Assembly (NCBI RefSeq): GCF_029946505.1
Contig: NZ_JARZHG010000013.1
Coordinates: 186,001 to 250,000, forward strand
Length of the DNA: 64,000 nucleotides
From: Polyangium sp. y55x31
GTDB lineage: Bacteria > Myxococcota_A > Polyangia > Polyangiales > Polyangiaceae
Direction of reading: 5' to 3'
Part shown: piece after piece, positions 37,224-45,310 of the stretch
How positions within the stretch are numbered: the stretch's first letter is position 1
How the letters are laid out: each line of letters begins with the position of its first letter
Notes under the pieces: model-generated
Seen by the model: only the letters and a program-made list of their open reading frames with translations
Told to the model about the DNA's origin: nothing
Databases searched by the model: none
Made by a program: the position numbers and the translations under genes

Positions 37224-38216
37224 ATGGACGAGGTAGGTTTTTACGAGCTCTTCGTGGGGGCCTGGCTTTTGGCCGGGCTCGTCGCGGCCGGGGCCTACGT
37301 GGGCGAGCGGTTCGTCTCGTACGAAGCGGCCGTCAGGCTGTCTTCGTATGCGCGGAAGGCACGGGGCCGCGGGTGGTTCACGACATCGAGGCTGCTTCTC
37401 GCGGCCTCGCGGCGGAGCCTGCCCGCGGCCTACGTGCAGGCCGAGACCGCAATGGCCCTCTACTATCAGGGCCGAATGGAGGAGGCCGCCCGCGCGATCG
37501 ACGACGTCCCCGTCTTCGAGGAGCCGAGCGGCGAGTTTTCCCTCTATGTCGTGAACCTGCTCGTCTGCGTGGATGTGGCGTCCGGGCATTACGCGCGGGC
37601 GCTCGCGCGTCGCGCGGCCTGGTCACTCGCGCAAAACGACGCGATTTTATGCATCAACGAGGCCGAGGCGCTGGCGAACCTCGGCCGCTGGGAGGAGTCG
37701 CTCGCGCATGTGCGGCGGGCCCTCGCGTCGGGCGATGCGCTCGACCGCACGGGAGCCGCATTGCACGGGACGTGGGTGCTCGCCTTGCAAGAGCGCGCCG
37801 CGGAGGCCCGTGCCCAGTTTGCCCTCGCGCGCGAGGCCGATCTCCCTGACGATTTCCGGAGCGAATACCATTTCGCCGAAGCCTTCCTGTGCCTCGCCGA
37901 GGGGGACAGAGCGTCTGCGCGGCGCGCGGTCCTCCGCGGCGACGCGCTCGCGAAACGCGCGTCGTCGCGGCGCAATGCGCTCTTTTTGCTCGGACGCATC
38001 GCCGCGCGCGAGGGGCGCTTCGAGGAGGCGCTCGCGCGGTTCGAGGAGGGCGCGCGGCACGTGTTCCGTGGACAGGGAGGTGATGGGCTGCTCGCCTGGG
38101 GAGATACGCTCGCGACGCTCGGGCGCGCCGAGCAGGCGGCCGCGGCATGGCGGCTCGTGATCGAAAGAGATCCCGAGTCGTACGCGGCGGCGCTCGCGCG
38201 GGAGCGCCTCGGTTGA
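37224..38216 (+). CDS. Membrane-anchored TPR protein
   Basis: A 330-residue protein with one N-terminal transmembrane segment (about residues 8-26, ELFVGAWLLAGLVAAGAYVG) and then TPR-like helical repeats to the end. Repeat units with the W-L-G-Y-A-F-A-P pattern are evident at RWEESLAHVRRALASGD, ARAQFALAREADLP and GRFEEALARFEEGARHV. It likely acts as a protein-interaction scaffold facing the cytoplasm or periplasm; topology is not determined. No ribosome site is striking. It converges on the pyridoxamine-oxidase-like gene, with a small hairpin spanning both stop codons. Confidence 0.75.
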   Translation: MDEVGFYELFVGAWLLAGLVAAGAYVGERFVSYEAAVRLSSYARKARGRGWFTTSRLLLAASRRSLPAAYVQAETAMALYYQGRMEEAARAIDDVPVFEEPSGEFSLYVVNLLVCVDVASGHYARALARRAAWSLAQNDAILCINEAEALANLGRWEESLAHVRRALASGDALDRTGAALHGTWVLALQERAAEARAQFALAREADLPDDFRSEYHFAEAFLCLAEGDRASARRAVLRGDALAKRASSRRNALFLLGRIAAREGRFEEALARFEEGARHVFRGQGGDGLLAWGDTLATLGRAEQAAAAWRLVIERDPESYAAALARERLG

Positions 38217-38227
38217 ACGATCAACCG
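38210..38227. terminator. Small bidirectional hairpin spanning two stop codons
   Basis: CGGTTGA (38210-38216), a four-base loop, and TCAACCG (38221-38227) form a perfect 7-bp stem. The stem includes the stop codons of both converging genes. It is weak and lacks a T-tract, so function is uncertain. Confidence 0.35.
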
Positions 38228-38784
38228 GGTTTTCCGAAGTCGAGCCCCGGCAGCCCGTCGAGGCTCGTCGTGTTGCGGTTGACCATGTATTCGCGCATCG
38301 CCTCCGGACCTTTGCGTTCGGCCCAATCCGCGAGCTGGGTGCGTTCCTCGACGAACTCGTACAAGGGCACGCCATACCCGCACGACGTCGCGATACGCGT
38401 GGCCTCGATGCGCAGGATCGCCCGTTCGCTCGCGCGCGAGGGCGGCCCGAAGTGCTCGCGCAGGGCGGCGAATTGCGGATGACCGGGCTCGAAGGCCTCG
38501 GCGCGCCCGTGAATGCGGAGGATCCGCGGCGGTCCTTCGAATGCGCAGAAGAGCAGCACGATGCGCCCATTTTCGCGGGCGTGCGCGATCGTCTCGACGC
38601 CGCTCCCCACGAAATCCAGGTATCCCACCGTCCGGGGGCCGAGCACGCGCAGCGTATCGTGCCCCTTGGGCGAGAGGTTCACGAATCCGTCCCCGGCGAG
38701 CGGCGCCGTGGCGACGAAAAACATGTGTTGTCGCCCGATGAACTCGATGAGCTCCTCATCGAGGCTGTCGTAGAGCTTTCCCAC
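38221..38784 (-). CDS. Pyridoxamine 5'-phosphate oxidase family protein
   Basis: A 187-residue split-barrel flavoprotein of the PNPOx-like superfamily. The sequence GKLYDSLDEELIEFIGRQH at the start, HMFFVATAPLAGDGFVNLSP near residue 20-40 and the FCAFEGPPRILRIHGRAEAF segment define a subfamily that is widespread but uncharacterised; members bind FMN or F420. I chose a GTG start because relatives begin with MxKLYDxL; the open frame continues upstream without homology. Substrate unknown. Confidence 0.82.
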   Translation of the reverse strand: MGKLYDSLDEELIEFIGRQHMFFVATAPLAGDGFVNLSPKGHDTLRVLGPRTVGYLDFVGSGVETIAHARENGRIVLLFCAFEGPPRILRIHGRAEAFEPGHPQFAALREHFGPPSRASERAILRIEATRIATSCGYGVPLYEFVEERTQLADWAERKGPEAMREYMVNRNTTSLDGLPGLDFGKPG

Positions 38785-38832
38785 GGCCGACGAGGGTAGC
38801 AGACTCCACGCGCTCCATGGTACGTAACGGCC

Positions 38833-39621
38833 ATGGATCCCTCCGAGGACTGGCTCCGGCACTGGCACGACCTTCGCCCCGGGGCCACGTCGCGCGCGTT
38901 CCTTCGCGGAAAACCCTCGACCTACGAATGGCTCGCCGGCCACGCGCGGCCGGGCGATCGCGTGCTCGATCTCGCGTGCGGCGACGGGGCGCTGCTCTCG
39001 CTGCTTCGAGCCCGCGGTATCCAGGGCGCCGTGGGGATCGATATGAGCGAGGGTGAGCTCGCGGCGGCGCGTGCGCGGCTCGGGCCGGAAGCGACCCTCG
39101 TCAAGGGAAGGGCGCAGGCGCTTCCATTCGAGGATTCTTCCTTCGACCTCGTCACGTGCCACCTCGCGCTCATGTTGATGCGACCCGTGGAGGAGGCCCT
39201 GGCCGAGGTGCGGCGCGTCTTGCGGCCCGGCGGCGCCTTCGTGGCCGTGGTGGGCGGCCGTATCGCGGCGCCGACCGAGGATGCGTGGACGATGCTGGTG
39301 CGTCGCCTCCGCGAGGAGCCCTTCGAGGGGCCGTCGATCGGTGACCTTCGGGCCTACAGCGAGGAGGGGCTCCGGGAGCTGCTCCAGCCCTTCGTGAACG
39401 TGCGGATCGAGCCCATCCTCGTCGATTTGTCGGGCACGTGCGACGAGGTCCTCGCCCTGTTCCGGGAGACGTACGACGTCACTCGAATGGTGCCCGCCCG
39501 CGTGTCGGCCTTCGAAGAGGCCTTGCGCATGGATTGGCAGGCCCTCCTGCGCCCGGACGGAACGCTGCCCTGCTCGATGGGAACGAGGTGCGTCTCGGCG
39601 ACCACGGAGACCGCCCGATAA
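38833..39621 (+). CDS. Class I SAM-dependent methyltransferase
   Basis: A 262-residue methyltransferase. The SAM-binding core is at residues about 40-150: motif I VLDLACGDGALL, the acidic strand-2 end VGIDMSEGEL, motif II LPFEDSSFDLVTCHLAL and post II VRRVLRPGGAFVAVVGG, the pattern of ubiE/UbiG-like enzymes. The C-terminal 110 residues should define the substrate but match nothing I can name. It is divergent from the pyridoxamine-oxidase-like gene. Confidence 0.9.
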   Translation: MDPSEDWLRHWHDLRPGATSRAFLRGKPSTYEWLAGHARPGDRVLDLACGDGALLSLLRARGIQGAVGIDMSEGELAAARARLGPEATLVKGRAQALPFEDSSFDLVTCHLALMLMRPVEEALAEVRRVLRPGGAFVAVVGGRIAAPTEDAWTMLVRRLREEPFEGPSIGDLRAYSEEGLRELLQPFVNVRIEPILVDLSGTCDEVLALFRETYDVTRMVPARVSAFEEALRMDWQALLRPDGTLPCSMGTRCVSATTETAR

Positions 39622-39639
39622 CGAGATCCTTGCGCCCGC

Positions 39640-40740
39640 ATGAATACGCGGGCACGCTCTCGCAACGCACGGTCATCCCCCTTGAGCCCTCCTGCACGCA
39701 GCCGGATTCCGCTCTCGCTGCTCGCCGCGCTCATCCTGCACGCGGCGGGGCTCCTTTTCGCGCGCGCCCTGCCGCCCCGCCCCCTCGAGCTCTCCACGAT
39801 CGGGCATGCCTTCGAGCGATCCCCCGAGCTCTGGATCGACCTCCGCCCGATCGAGGCCGCCTCCTCGTTGCCCCCGCGCGGCGCCCTGGAGACGCCCTCG
39901 CCGGCCCCCGAGACCACGCCCCGCGTGGCGGTCCTGCCCCGACACACGACGCCCGAGGGGGAGGTGCCCGAGCCCGTGCCGCTTGCGCCGGATGCCCCGC
40001 CTCCCTCGCGCCCCGCGCCGTCCGCGACGGGCGCTTCCGAATACGACGGACCTCCGGGCGAACCCTCGCACGCCGGTCGGCTCGCCGGTACGCCCATCTG
40101 GGCGATCCCGGGCGCCATGCCCCGTGAGGCCGCGCCGACACCTGCGCCCATTCGCCCCACGGCCCAGGCCGTCCTCGCCGGCAGCGCCGAACAAGCGAGA
40201 TTCCCCGCGGCCGGCACCCTGGCGTCAGCGATCGCCGAAGGGGTCCGGTCGTCGAGCACGCCCCCCGAATCCGACAGCACCTTCCTCCTCACGCTCGACG
40301 CGCGCGGACAGATTGCCTCCGTCGAGGTCGTCGCGGCCAAGGGTGGCGATCGAAAAGAATGGGAGCGGATTGCTCGCGCGGTGAAAGAACAACTCGCCGG
40401 ACGGGTGTTCCCGATGCCGACTGCATTCGCGGGCGGCGGGCGCGTCTTCGTCAGCGCGACGAGCCGCCTCACCATGCCCGACGGCACGGCGCACGGCATT
40501 CCAAATCCCAAGCCGGCTCTGATCGGCGGCAACACGAGCATCATCACGCTCCCCGGCGTGCGTGACGATCGATGGGCGAGCCCCATGACGAGCACGGACC
40601 TGCCGCCGGACGCCGTCATGATTGGCATCAAGTTCGATTTCGATATCGCGAATGTCGGAGCGAAGCGGCGGCGCGTCGTGCACACGCGGGTCCACGCCGA
40701 GCCGATCGGCGCGGCATTGCCGCCCCCCGCCGCGCCTTGA
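39640..40740 (+). CDS. Proline-rich TonB-like envelope protein
   Basis: A 366-residue protein, probably envelope-spanning. One hydrophobic segment near the N-terminus (IPLSLLAALILHAAGLLFAR) is followed by about 150 residues rich in Pro, Ala and Glu, the arrangement of TonB-type proteins. Residues about 207-265 (STFLLTLDARGQIASVEVV, then WERIARAVKEQLAGRVF) resemble the C-terminal domain of TonB. A further domain of about 100 residues follows. No ExbB/ExbD pair is adjacent, so an energy-transducing role is only a possibility. It starts 18 bases after the methyltransferase gene and may be co-transcribed. Confidence 0.65.
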   Translation: MNTRARSRNARSSPLSPPARSRIPLSLLAALILHAAGLLFARALPPRPLELSTIGHAFERSPELWIDLRPIEAASSLPPRGALETPSPAPETTPRVAVLPRHTTPEGEVPEPVPLAPDAPPPSRPAPSATGASEYDGPPGEPSHAGRLAGTPIWAIPGAMPREAAPTPAPIRPTAQAVLAGSAEQARFPAAGTLASAIAEGVRSSSTPPESDSTFLLTLDARGQIASVEVVAAKGGDRKEWERIARAVKEQLAGRVFPMPTAFAGGGRVFVSATSRLTMPDGTAHGIPNPKPALIGGNTSIITLPGVRDDRWASPMTSTDLPPDAVMIGIKFDFDIANVGAKRRRVVHTRVHAEPIGAALPPPAAP

Positions 40741-40749
40741 CGGCGCTTT

Positions 40750-41337
40750 TCAGGGGGTGGGCGTGCCGAGGTTCAGGAATGTAATGAGCTTCAGCGTGCG
40801 CTTCTTGATCTTCCAGGCGCCGCCGACGCGGATGACCTCGTCCTCGTAGGTGCCATTGGCCACGTCGATCGTGCCGTCCGGCAGCACGTGCGTCGCGTGC
40901 AGGTACGAGGTCATCGTGGCCTCGTCCTCATCGGTGACGTCGACGTCGATGCTGCCGATCAGGTGCTGCGTCGCCGTGTAGCCGCTCGAGGTGAACACAT
41001 CCTCGACGAAGTCGGCCCAGGCGTTCGTGCCGACCGCGGTCGAGCTCGGCGGGCCATCGAAGGGGGTCCCCGGGAAATAGACCGCCAGCTCCGCGTCATT
41101 CGTGAAGCACGGGGCGTAGATGTCCTTGCCGGCCTGCAGATTGCCGCGCCCGATCGCGTCGGTCCCTTTCGCGTAGCAGACCGGCAGTTTGGCGATTTCC
41201 AGTTCGGCCGCGAGCCTCCACCCGTTCGGGGTGGGGGATACGAATCCTGCGAACAGCGCCACGGTCGCCGCCGCCCCAACCACGGTGAGAGCTACCTTCG
41301 CGCGCCGCGATACGGACGCGAACGAGGTCTTGGTCAT
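40750..41337 (-). CDS. SnoaL-like/NTF2-fold exported protein
   Basis: A 195-residue protein with an N-terminal signal-anchor (about residues 10-32, AKVALTVVGAAATVALFAGF) and a SnoaL-like domain at about 45-190. The family features are ELEIAKLPVCYAKGTDAIGR, CFTNDAELAVYFPGTPFDG, HLIGSIDVDVTDEDEATMTSY and VIRVGGAWKIKKRTL. Such proteins may be hydrolases, isomerases or ligand binders; this one is predicted to act outside the cytoplasm. AAGGAGG lies 6 bases before the chosen ATG, which rules out the upstream in-frame Met. Confidence 0.8.
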   Translation of the reverse strand: MTKTSFASVSRRAKVALTVVGAAATVALFAGFVSPTPNGWRLAAELEIAKLPVCYAKGTDAIGRGNLQAGKDIYAPCFTNDAELAVYFPGTPFDGPPSSTAVGTNAWADFVEDVFTSSGYTATQHLIGSIDVDVTDEDEATMTSYLHATHVLPDGTIDVANGTYEDEVIRVGGAWKIKKRTLKLITFLNLGTPTP

Positions 41338-41509
41338 GTGGGCCTCCTTTGGGGACGTCTGCCCCAATTTTCTCAGATAGCCCTTTTTCCGTGCGCAACA
41401 CAAGAGTCATATTGCGAGAGCAAGAGTTTGCTTCGCTTGCCCGTCAAATGGTTGGCGCGCTTTCGTGCGCCGGATACCGTAAATCCAAGGCGCTTTTGGT
41501 ACGCCTCGA

Positions 41510-41539
41510 TTGACAACGGTTCTCCCATCGGCGCAATGT
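41510..41539 (+). promoter_or_regulatory. Sigma70-like promoter just before the PAS-STAS gene
   Basis: TTGACA (41510-41515) and CAATGT (41534-41539) are 18 bases apart. Transcription would begin near 41546, only a few bases before the ATG at 41550, giving a nearly leaderless mRNA. Confidence 0.45.
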
Positions 41540-41549
41540 CCATCGGCGC

Positions 41550-42704
41550 ATGGGAACCGCCCGAGACGTACGCGCCCTCTCTTACGAGCGATTCTTCCAG
41601 ACCTCCGGTGATCTTCTCGCCGTGCTGGATCGGGAGGGGCGTTTCGTGCAGGCCAACCAGGCGTTCCGCGACGTGCTCGGGTATCGGATCGACTCGCTCG
41701 TCGGGCAGCCCTTTTCCACGATCGTGCACCCCGACGATGCTGCCGAGATGCGCGCCTTTCTCGAGGGCAGCGGGCAAGGGGACGTGACGCTCCGGGTCAC
41801 GAAGCGGCTTTTGCATCGTGATCTCGGCGCCCGCACCGTCGCCCTTTCGCTCCGGCGCGTGGCCGAGGACGAGGCGATTTACGCGACCGGGCGCGAAGTG
41901 CACGAGCACGAGAGCGCGGAGGCGGGCCGAAGGCGCGAAGAGGTGCTCCAGAAGATGCAGGCGACAGCCCGCGTCGGCGGCTGGGAGGTCGATAACCGGA
42001 CCGGAGCTCTTTACTGGACCGAGGAGACCTACCGCATCCACGAGGTGCCCCCGGGGTTCCGGCCCGTCGTCGAGACGGCCATCAATTTCTACACGCCCGA
42101 GGCGATCCCCATCATCACGGCCGCGGTGCAGGGTTGCATGCGAGGCGAGGCGTACGACCTCGAACTGCAGATCCTCACGGCGACGGGAAAACGTCTGTGG
42201 GTGCGCGCCTCGGGGCATCCGGTGTTCGAGGACGGTGAGGTGGTCCGCCTGATCGGGGCCTTCCAGGACATCGACGATTTCAAGCGGCGCGAGATCGAGC
42301 TGCAGGAGAAGCTCGCGATCATCGAGGAGCAGCGCACGGCCATTCACGCGATGTCCGCGCCGATCATCCAGGTATGGGACGGCGTGCTCGCGCTGCCCGT
42401 GGTGGGGACGCTCGACGAGGCGCGCGCGTCGGAGATCACCGGGCGGATGCTCTCGGCCGTGGTGGCGCACGCGGCCAAGTACGCGATCCTCGACCTCACC
42501 GGCGTGGAGAGCGTCGACGAGGCGACGGCCGATCACGTGGTGCGGATCATTCGCTCGATCCAGCTCCTCGGCGCGCAGAGCATCGTGACGGGCATCCGGC
42601 CGGCCGTGGCGCAGACGTTGATCGCGCTCGGAGCCGGATTCGCCGGCGCGCGGACGGTCAGTAACCTCCGCGAGGCCATCAAGATCTGCATGCGCGGGAC
42701 GTGA
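41550..42704 (+). CDS. PAS-PAS-STAS protein (RsbR-like stressosome component)
   Basis: A 384-residue cytoplasmic signalling protein. Residues about 12-130 are a PAS domain (FQTSGDLLAVLDREGRFVQA, VHPDDAAEMR) and residues about 140-255 a second PAS with PAC-like end (GGWEVDNRTGALYWTEETYR). A short coiled coil leads to a STAS domain (about 275-380; VLALPVVGTLDEARASEITG, YAILDLTGVESVDE, SIVTGIRPAVAQTLIALG) of the RsbR/RsbS type used in stressosomes and partner-switching. The phospho-acceptor region retains AQT, but the VDT found in the giant kinase STAS is VDE here. No dedicated RsbT-type kinase is nearby; partner unknown. Haem or flavin sensing by the PAS domains cannot be judged. Confidence 0.9.
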   Translation: MGTARDVRALSYERFFQTSGDLLAVLDREGRFVQANQAFRDVLGYRIDSLVGQPFSTIVHPDDAAEMRAFLEGSGQGDVTLRVTKRLLHRDLGARTVALSLRRVAEDEAIYATGREVHEHESAEAGRRREEVLQKMQATARVGGWEVDNRTGALYWTEETYRIHEVPPGFRPVVETAINFYTPEAIPIITAAVQGCMRGEAYDLELQILTATGKRLWVRASGHPVFEDGEVVRLIGAFQDIDDFKRREIELQEKLAIIEEQRTAIHAMSAPIIQVWDGVLALPVVGTLDEARASEITGRMLSAVVAHAAKYAILDLTGVESVDEATADHVVRIIRSIQLLGAQSIVTGIRPAVAQTLIALGAGFAGARTVSNLREAIKICMRGT

Positions 42705-42705
42705 A

Positions 42706-43524
42706 TCAAACCTCGGTGCGAAGGAGCCACGCCTCGTAGGCCGGTACGCCGAGGGACGCGAGCGACGGGAGGATCAGCGTATCGATCCGGCGGTGGAAGG
42801 CCTCGCTGCGGGCGCGCGCGGGCGCGAGGCCGAGGTCGCCGGAGAGCGCGGCGTCCTCCGTCTCGGAATCGGACGCGCCGTGCGCGCGATCGTAATGGGC
42901 GAACGTCTGCGCGAGGTCGGCCGCCAGCCATTCCTGCTCGTCGTGCGTGAGCCGCGGCAACACGAGGCGCGCGAGCGCCCAGCCGAAGCGGTCGTGCAGG
43001 ATCTCGTCGCGCAAGAGGATCCGGAGCACCGCCTCGATACAGGGGTTTTTCGCGTGGGCCAAGAGGACCCGCAGAATGGCGACCGAGGCCGACTCGCCCA
43101 CGCAGAACATCGACGTCGTCCAGCGCGCCACGAAGAGGTGAGCGGGCAGGTTGTTCTGCTGGAGGCGCAGATCGTTTGGCTTCAAAGTGATGCCCGCGTG
43201 CCCGCCGAGCGCATCGGCGACGCGCGCGCAGAGCTCGGTGTGGCGGGCCTCGTCGGAGAGCAGGCGCGACGCGGCGGTCGTCACTTCGAGGGGCAGGCCC
43301 ACCTCGCAAAAGCGCGCGATGAGCTCGCCGAACACGATCATCGACCGGTACTCGGCGACCGTCCGCGCCGCCCACGCGCTCCGGGCGATCTCCACGTCCG
43401 CGGCGTCGAGATCATCGGCCCTCAAACGATCCCACGGCGGCACCTCGTAGCCGCGATCCAGCATGCGACGGTGGAGCGTACCGAAGAGCCGCTCCGTCGT
43501 CCCGAGGGGAACCGGGGTTCGCAT
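42706..43524 (-). CDS. Ferritin-like di-iron domain protein
   Basis: A 272-residue helical protein with the pattern of a ferritin-like di-iron carboxylate site. Candidate ligands are Glu67 (FGELIARF), Glu92 and His95 (DEARHTELC), Glu144 (GES) and Glu174 with His177 (RDEILHDRFG): two E-x-x-H pairs and extra Glu, consistent with a four-helix bundle. It could oxidise a small molecule or protect against peroxide; substrate unknown. The family is common in myxobacteria next to a small Pro-rich lipoprotein, as here (19 bases upstream). It converges on the PAS-STAS gene with one base between stops. Confidence 0.8.
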   Translation of the reverse strand: MRTPVPLGTTERLFGTLHRRMLDRGYEVPPWDRLRADDLDAADVEIARSAWAARTVAEYRSMIVFGELIARFCEVGLPLEVTTAASRLLSDEARHTELCARVADALGGHAGITLKPNDLRLQQNNLPAHLFVARWTTSMFCVGESASVAILRVLLAHAKNPCIEAVLRILLRDEILHDRFGWALARLVLPRLTHDEQEWLAADLAQTFAHYDRAHGASDSETEDAALSGDLGLAPARARSEAFHRRIDTLILPSLASLGVPAYEAWLLRTEV

Positions 43525-43543
43525 GGGGGCGCGTTTGTCTGGG

Positions 43544-43900
43544 CTAGTGCGGAGTGGGCGCCGTGTTGATCGTCTGGCCGGGGGGCGGCGGGGTGAGCTT
43601 GTTGCCGCCGTCCGAGGGCTTCGGCGTGTTGACGTGGTGGGTCGTCGGTTTGCTCGTGTCGGGCGCCGTCGTGTCGGGCGCCGCCTGCGTGGGCTCCGGC
43701 GCCGGGGTCGCGGGCGGCTCGTTCATGCGATCGTTGATCGGGTGTTGCTCCTCGCGGGGCGGCTCGTTGATCGTCTCCTCGGGCGGGGTGTGCCGATCGT
43801 TGATGATCGGCTTGGCGCACCCGGCGGCCGTCGTGGTGAGGGCCGCTGCGGCGAGGAGACGCGCGCGGATACGCGCGAGGCGGGCCGGATCGATGGGCAT
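43544..43900 (-). CDS. Small Pro/Thr-rich lipoprotein
   Basis: A 118-residue lipoprotein (TTAAGC, Cys28). The mature part is low in hydrophobic residues and rich in Pro, Thr, Glu and Asn, with two INDR motifs (PIINDRHTPPEE and PINDRMNEPP). It is likely disordered and may act as a spacer or peptidoglycan-associated linker. It lies directly upstream of the ferritin-like gene on the same strand, so they form a two-gene unit. Confidence 0.72.
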   Translation of the reverse strand: MPIDPARLARIRARLLAAAALTTTAAGCAKPIINDRHTPPEETINEPPREEQHPINDRMNEPPATPAPEPTQAAPDTTAPDTSKPTTHHVNTPKPSDGGNKLTPPPPGQTINTAPTPH

Positions 43901-43951
43901 GATTCCCCGAGGCTACCCGCACGGAGCCCGGAGGAGCAAGCCCGTTCCGGG

Positions 43952-44389
43952 TCATTTCTTTTTCGACTCCGCGACGAGGCGCATCAACCCGAGGCCCCCG
44001 CTCGCCTTCTCGATACGCCGCTCGTACACGGTATCGGCCAGCCATTTTCTCGGATCCTCGGCGTTCGCGAGCCGCTCGAAGTCCGTGGCGACGTCCGGGC
44101 CCTCCACGGTGATTTCGAGCGTGTCGCCTTCGATCCGGACGTGCACGCGGAGCGGGCCTTTTCGATTGGCGTCGTGCTCCATCACCTCGGTGACCCTCTC
44201 GATGAGGGCTACGTTGGTCTTCGAGGCTACCTGCCGCGCGAAAAACATCCCGACGAGCTCGAAGACGAAATTCCCGACGAGCCCTGCCACGTCGCCCGCG
44301 ATGTGTTCGAGCGGATCGATGGTCAGGGAGAAGGCGATGGCCGTCATCCGGGGGTTCACCACGGCCAAGGAGATCGTCCGCTCGTACAT
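43952..44389 (-). CDS. Uncharacterised protein with a GHKL-like G-box
   Basis: A 145-residue soluble protein. The start is the ATG with GGGAGGGG upstream; an in-frame upstream ATG lacks one. It has a beta-rich centre (PLRVHVRIEGDTLEITVEG) and a C-terminal ASGGLGLMRLVAE motif reminiscent of the Gly-rich lid of GHKL-type anti-sigma kinases (RsbW-like). A clear N-box is not obvious, so it may be a non-catalytic relative. No signal peptide. Function unassigned. Confidence 0.6.
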   Translation of the reverse strand: MYERTISLAVVNPRMTAIAFSLTIDPLEHIAGDVAGLVGNFVFELVGMFFARQVASKTNVALIERVTEVMEHDANRKGPLRVHVRIEGDTLEITVEGPDVATDFERLANAEDPRKWLADTVYERRIEKASGGLGLMRLVAESKKK

Positions 44390-44550
44390 CGTCGTCCCCT
44401 CCCTGCGCGAGCCTCGCCCCGAACGTATCATGGCGAGAACCGCCCCGAGAAAAATCGACCGCGCCCTGTCACGCCCGCCGGGGGCTCGTGTTCTCTGCTC
44501 ATGAAAGGACGGCGAAGACGCTGTCCGGAATGAAACGATAGGAGCGAGCC

Positions 44551-44973
44551 ATGAGTGGTTTCAGCTTGGTTCAGTTCATGTGCGAGGGTGGATTCGGAAT
44601 GTGGATGGTCCTCGCGGCCGGCTCAGCGTCCCTCGGCGCGGCCGTGCGATATGCGGCGGTGCCCGACCGCGACAAACTCGCGTTCACGGCGGCGCTCTCG
44701 GTGACGACGGTGATCGCCACGATCGTCGGGGTCTGGACGAACGTCGGCGCGGTGATGTCTTTCCTCGAAGATCCGGCGCGTGTGGCCGACGCGGACGTCA
44801 CGCGGATTCTGTTCACGGGCCTCAAGGAGGCCGGGCGACCGGGGACGCTGGGCGGGCTGCTCTTGACCCTGGTCGCGATCGTGGTGTCGGTGGGCGTGCT
44901 CCGGAGCGCGCGGCTCGGCGCGAAGGGCCGCGAGGGCACGAAGAGCGCGGAGGGCCGCGCGGCGATCGCGTGA
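44551..44973 (+). CDS. MotA/TolQ/ExbB-like small membrane protein
   Basis: A 140-residue inner-membrane protein with three transmembrane segments (about 12-32, 45-70 and 98-117). The start EGGFGMWMVLAAG is reminiscent of the MotA/TolQ/ExbB first helix, but the protein is shorter than those and has no partner gene here. AGGAG stands 7 bases before the ATG. Its role could be ion conduction or simply structural. Its stop is three bases from that of the convergent basic-protein gene. Confidence 0.62.
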   Translation: MSGFSLVQFMCEGGFGMWMVLAAGSASLGAAVRYAAVPDRDKLAFTAALSVTTVIATIVGVWTNVGAVMSFLEDPARVADADVTRILFTGLKEAGRPGTLGGLLLTLVAIVVSVGVLRSARLGAKGREGTKSAEGRAAIA

Positions 44974-44976
44974 CCG

Positions 44977-45270
44977 TCAGGCCGCCTTCTTGCGGAGCGG
45001 GCCTTCTTTCTTCCCCTTTTCGAGATCCCGTTTGGCTTGCCGCCGCGTCCGCTCTTTGGCTTTGCCCGGAGCGGGCGGCGGCACGTCCACGCCGGCGCGA
45101 CGCGCCTTGGACAGGGCGATCGCAATGGCTTGCCTGGGGTTTTTCACCCCGTGCTTGCCCTCCTTGACGTGCTCGATTTCCTCGCGGACGAACTCGCCGG
45201 CCTGCGTGGTCGGCGCCTTGCCCTCGCGCTGGTCTTGCCGGGCTCGCTCGATGGTCTTTTTCTCGGGCAT
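44977..45270 (-). CDS. DUF6496-like small basic protein
   Basis: A 97-residue, Lys/Arg-rich cytoplasmic protein. It has a distinctive conserved segment: QAGEFVREEIEHVKEGKHG, followed by NPRQAIAIALSKARRAGV, found in a family of small bacterial proteins (DUF6496, as far as I recall). The C-terminal third is highly basic (KAKERTRRQAKRDLEKGKK). Nucleic-acid binding is plausible from the charge. Function unknown. Confidence 0.72.
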   Translation of the reverse strand: MPEKKTIERARQDQREGKAPTTQAGEFVREEIEHVKEGKHGVKNPRQAIAIALSKARRAGVDVPPPAPGKAKERTRRQAKRDLEKGKKEGPLRKKAA

Positions 45271-45310
45271 GCAAATCGACTGGGGCCCGGCGCTCGCCCT
45301 GGCAAGCCTG

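Noticed and set aside
39640-40740. A complete TonB/ExbB/ExbD system
   Set aside because: Only the TonB-like protein is present; the MotA/TolQ-like small protein at 44.5 kb is far away and too short to count as its partner.
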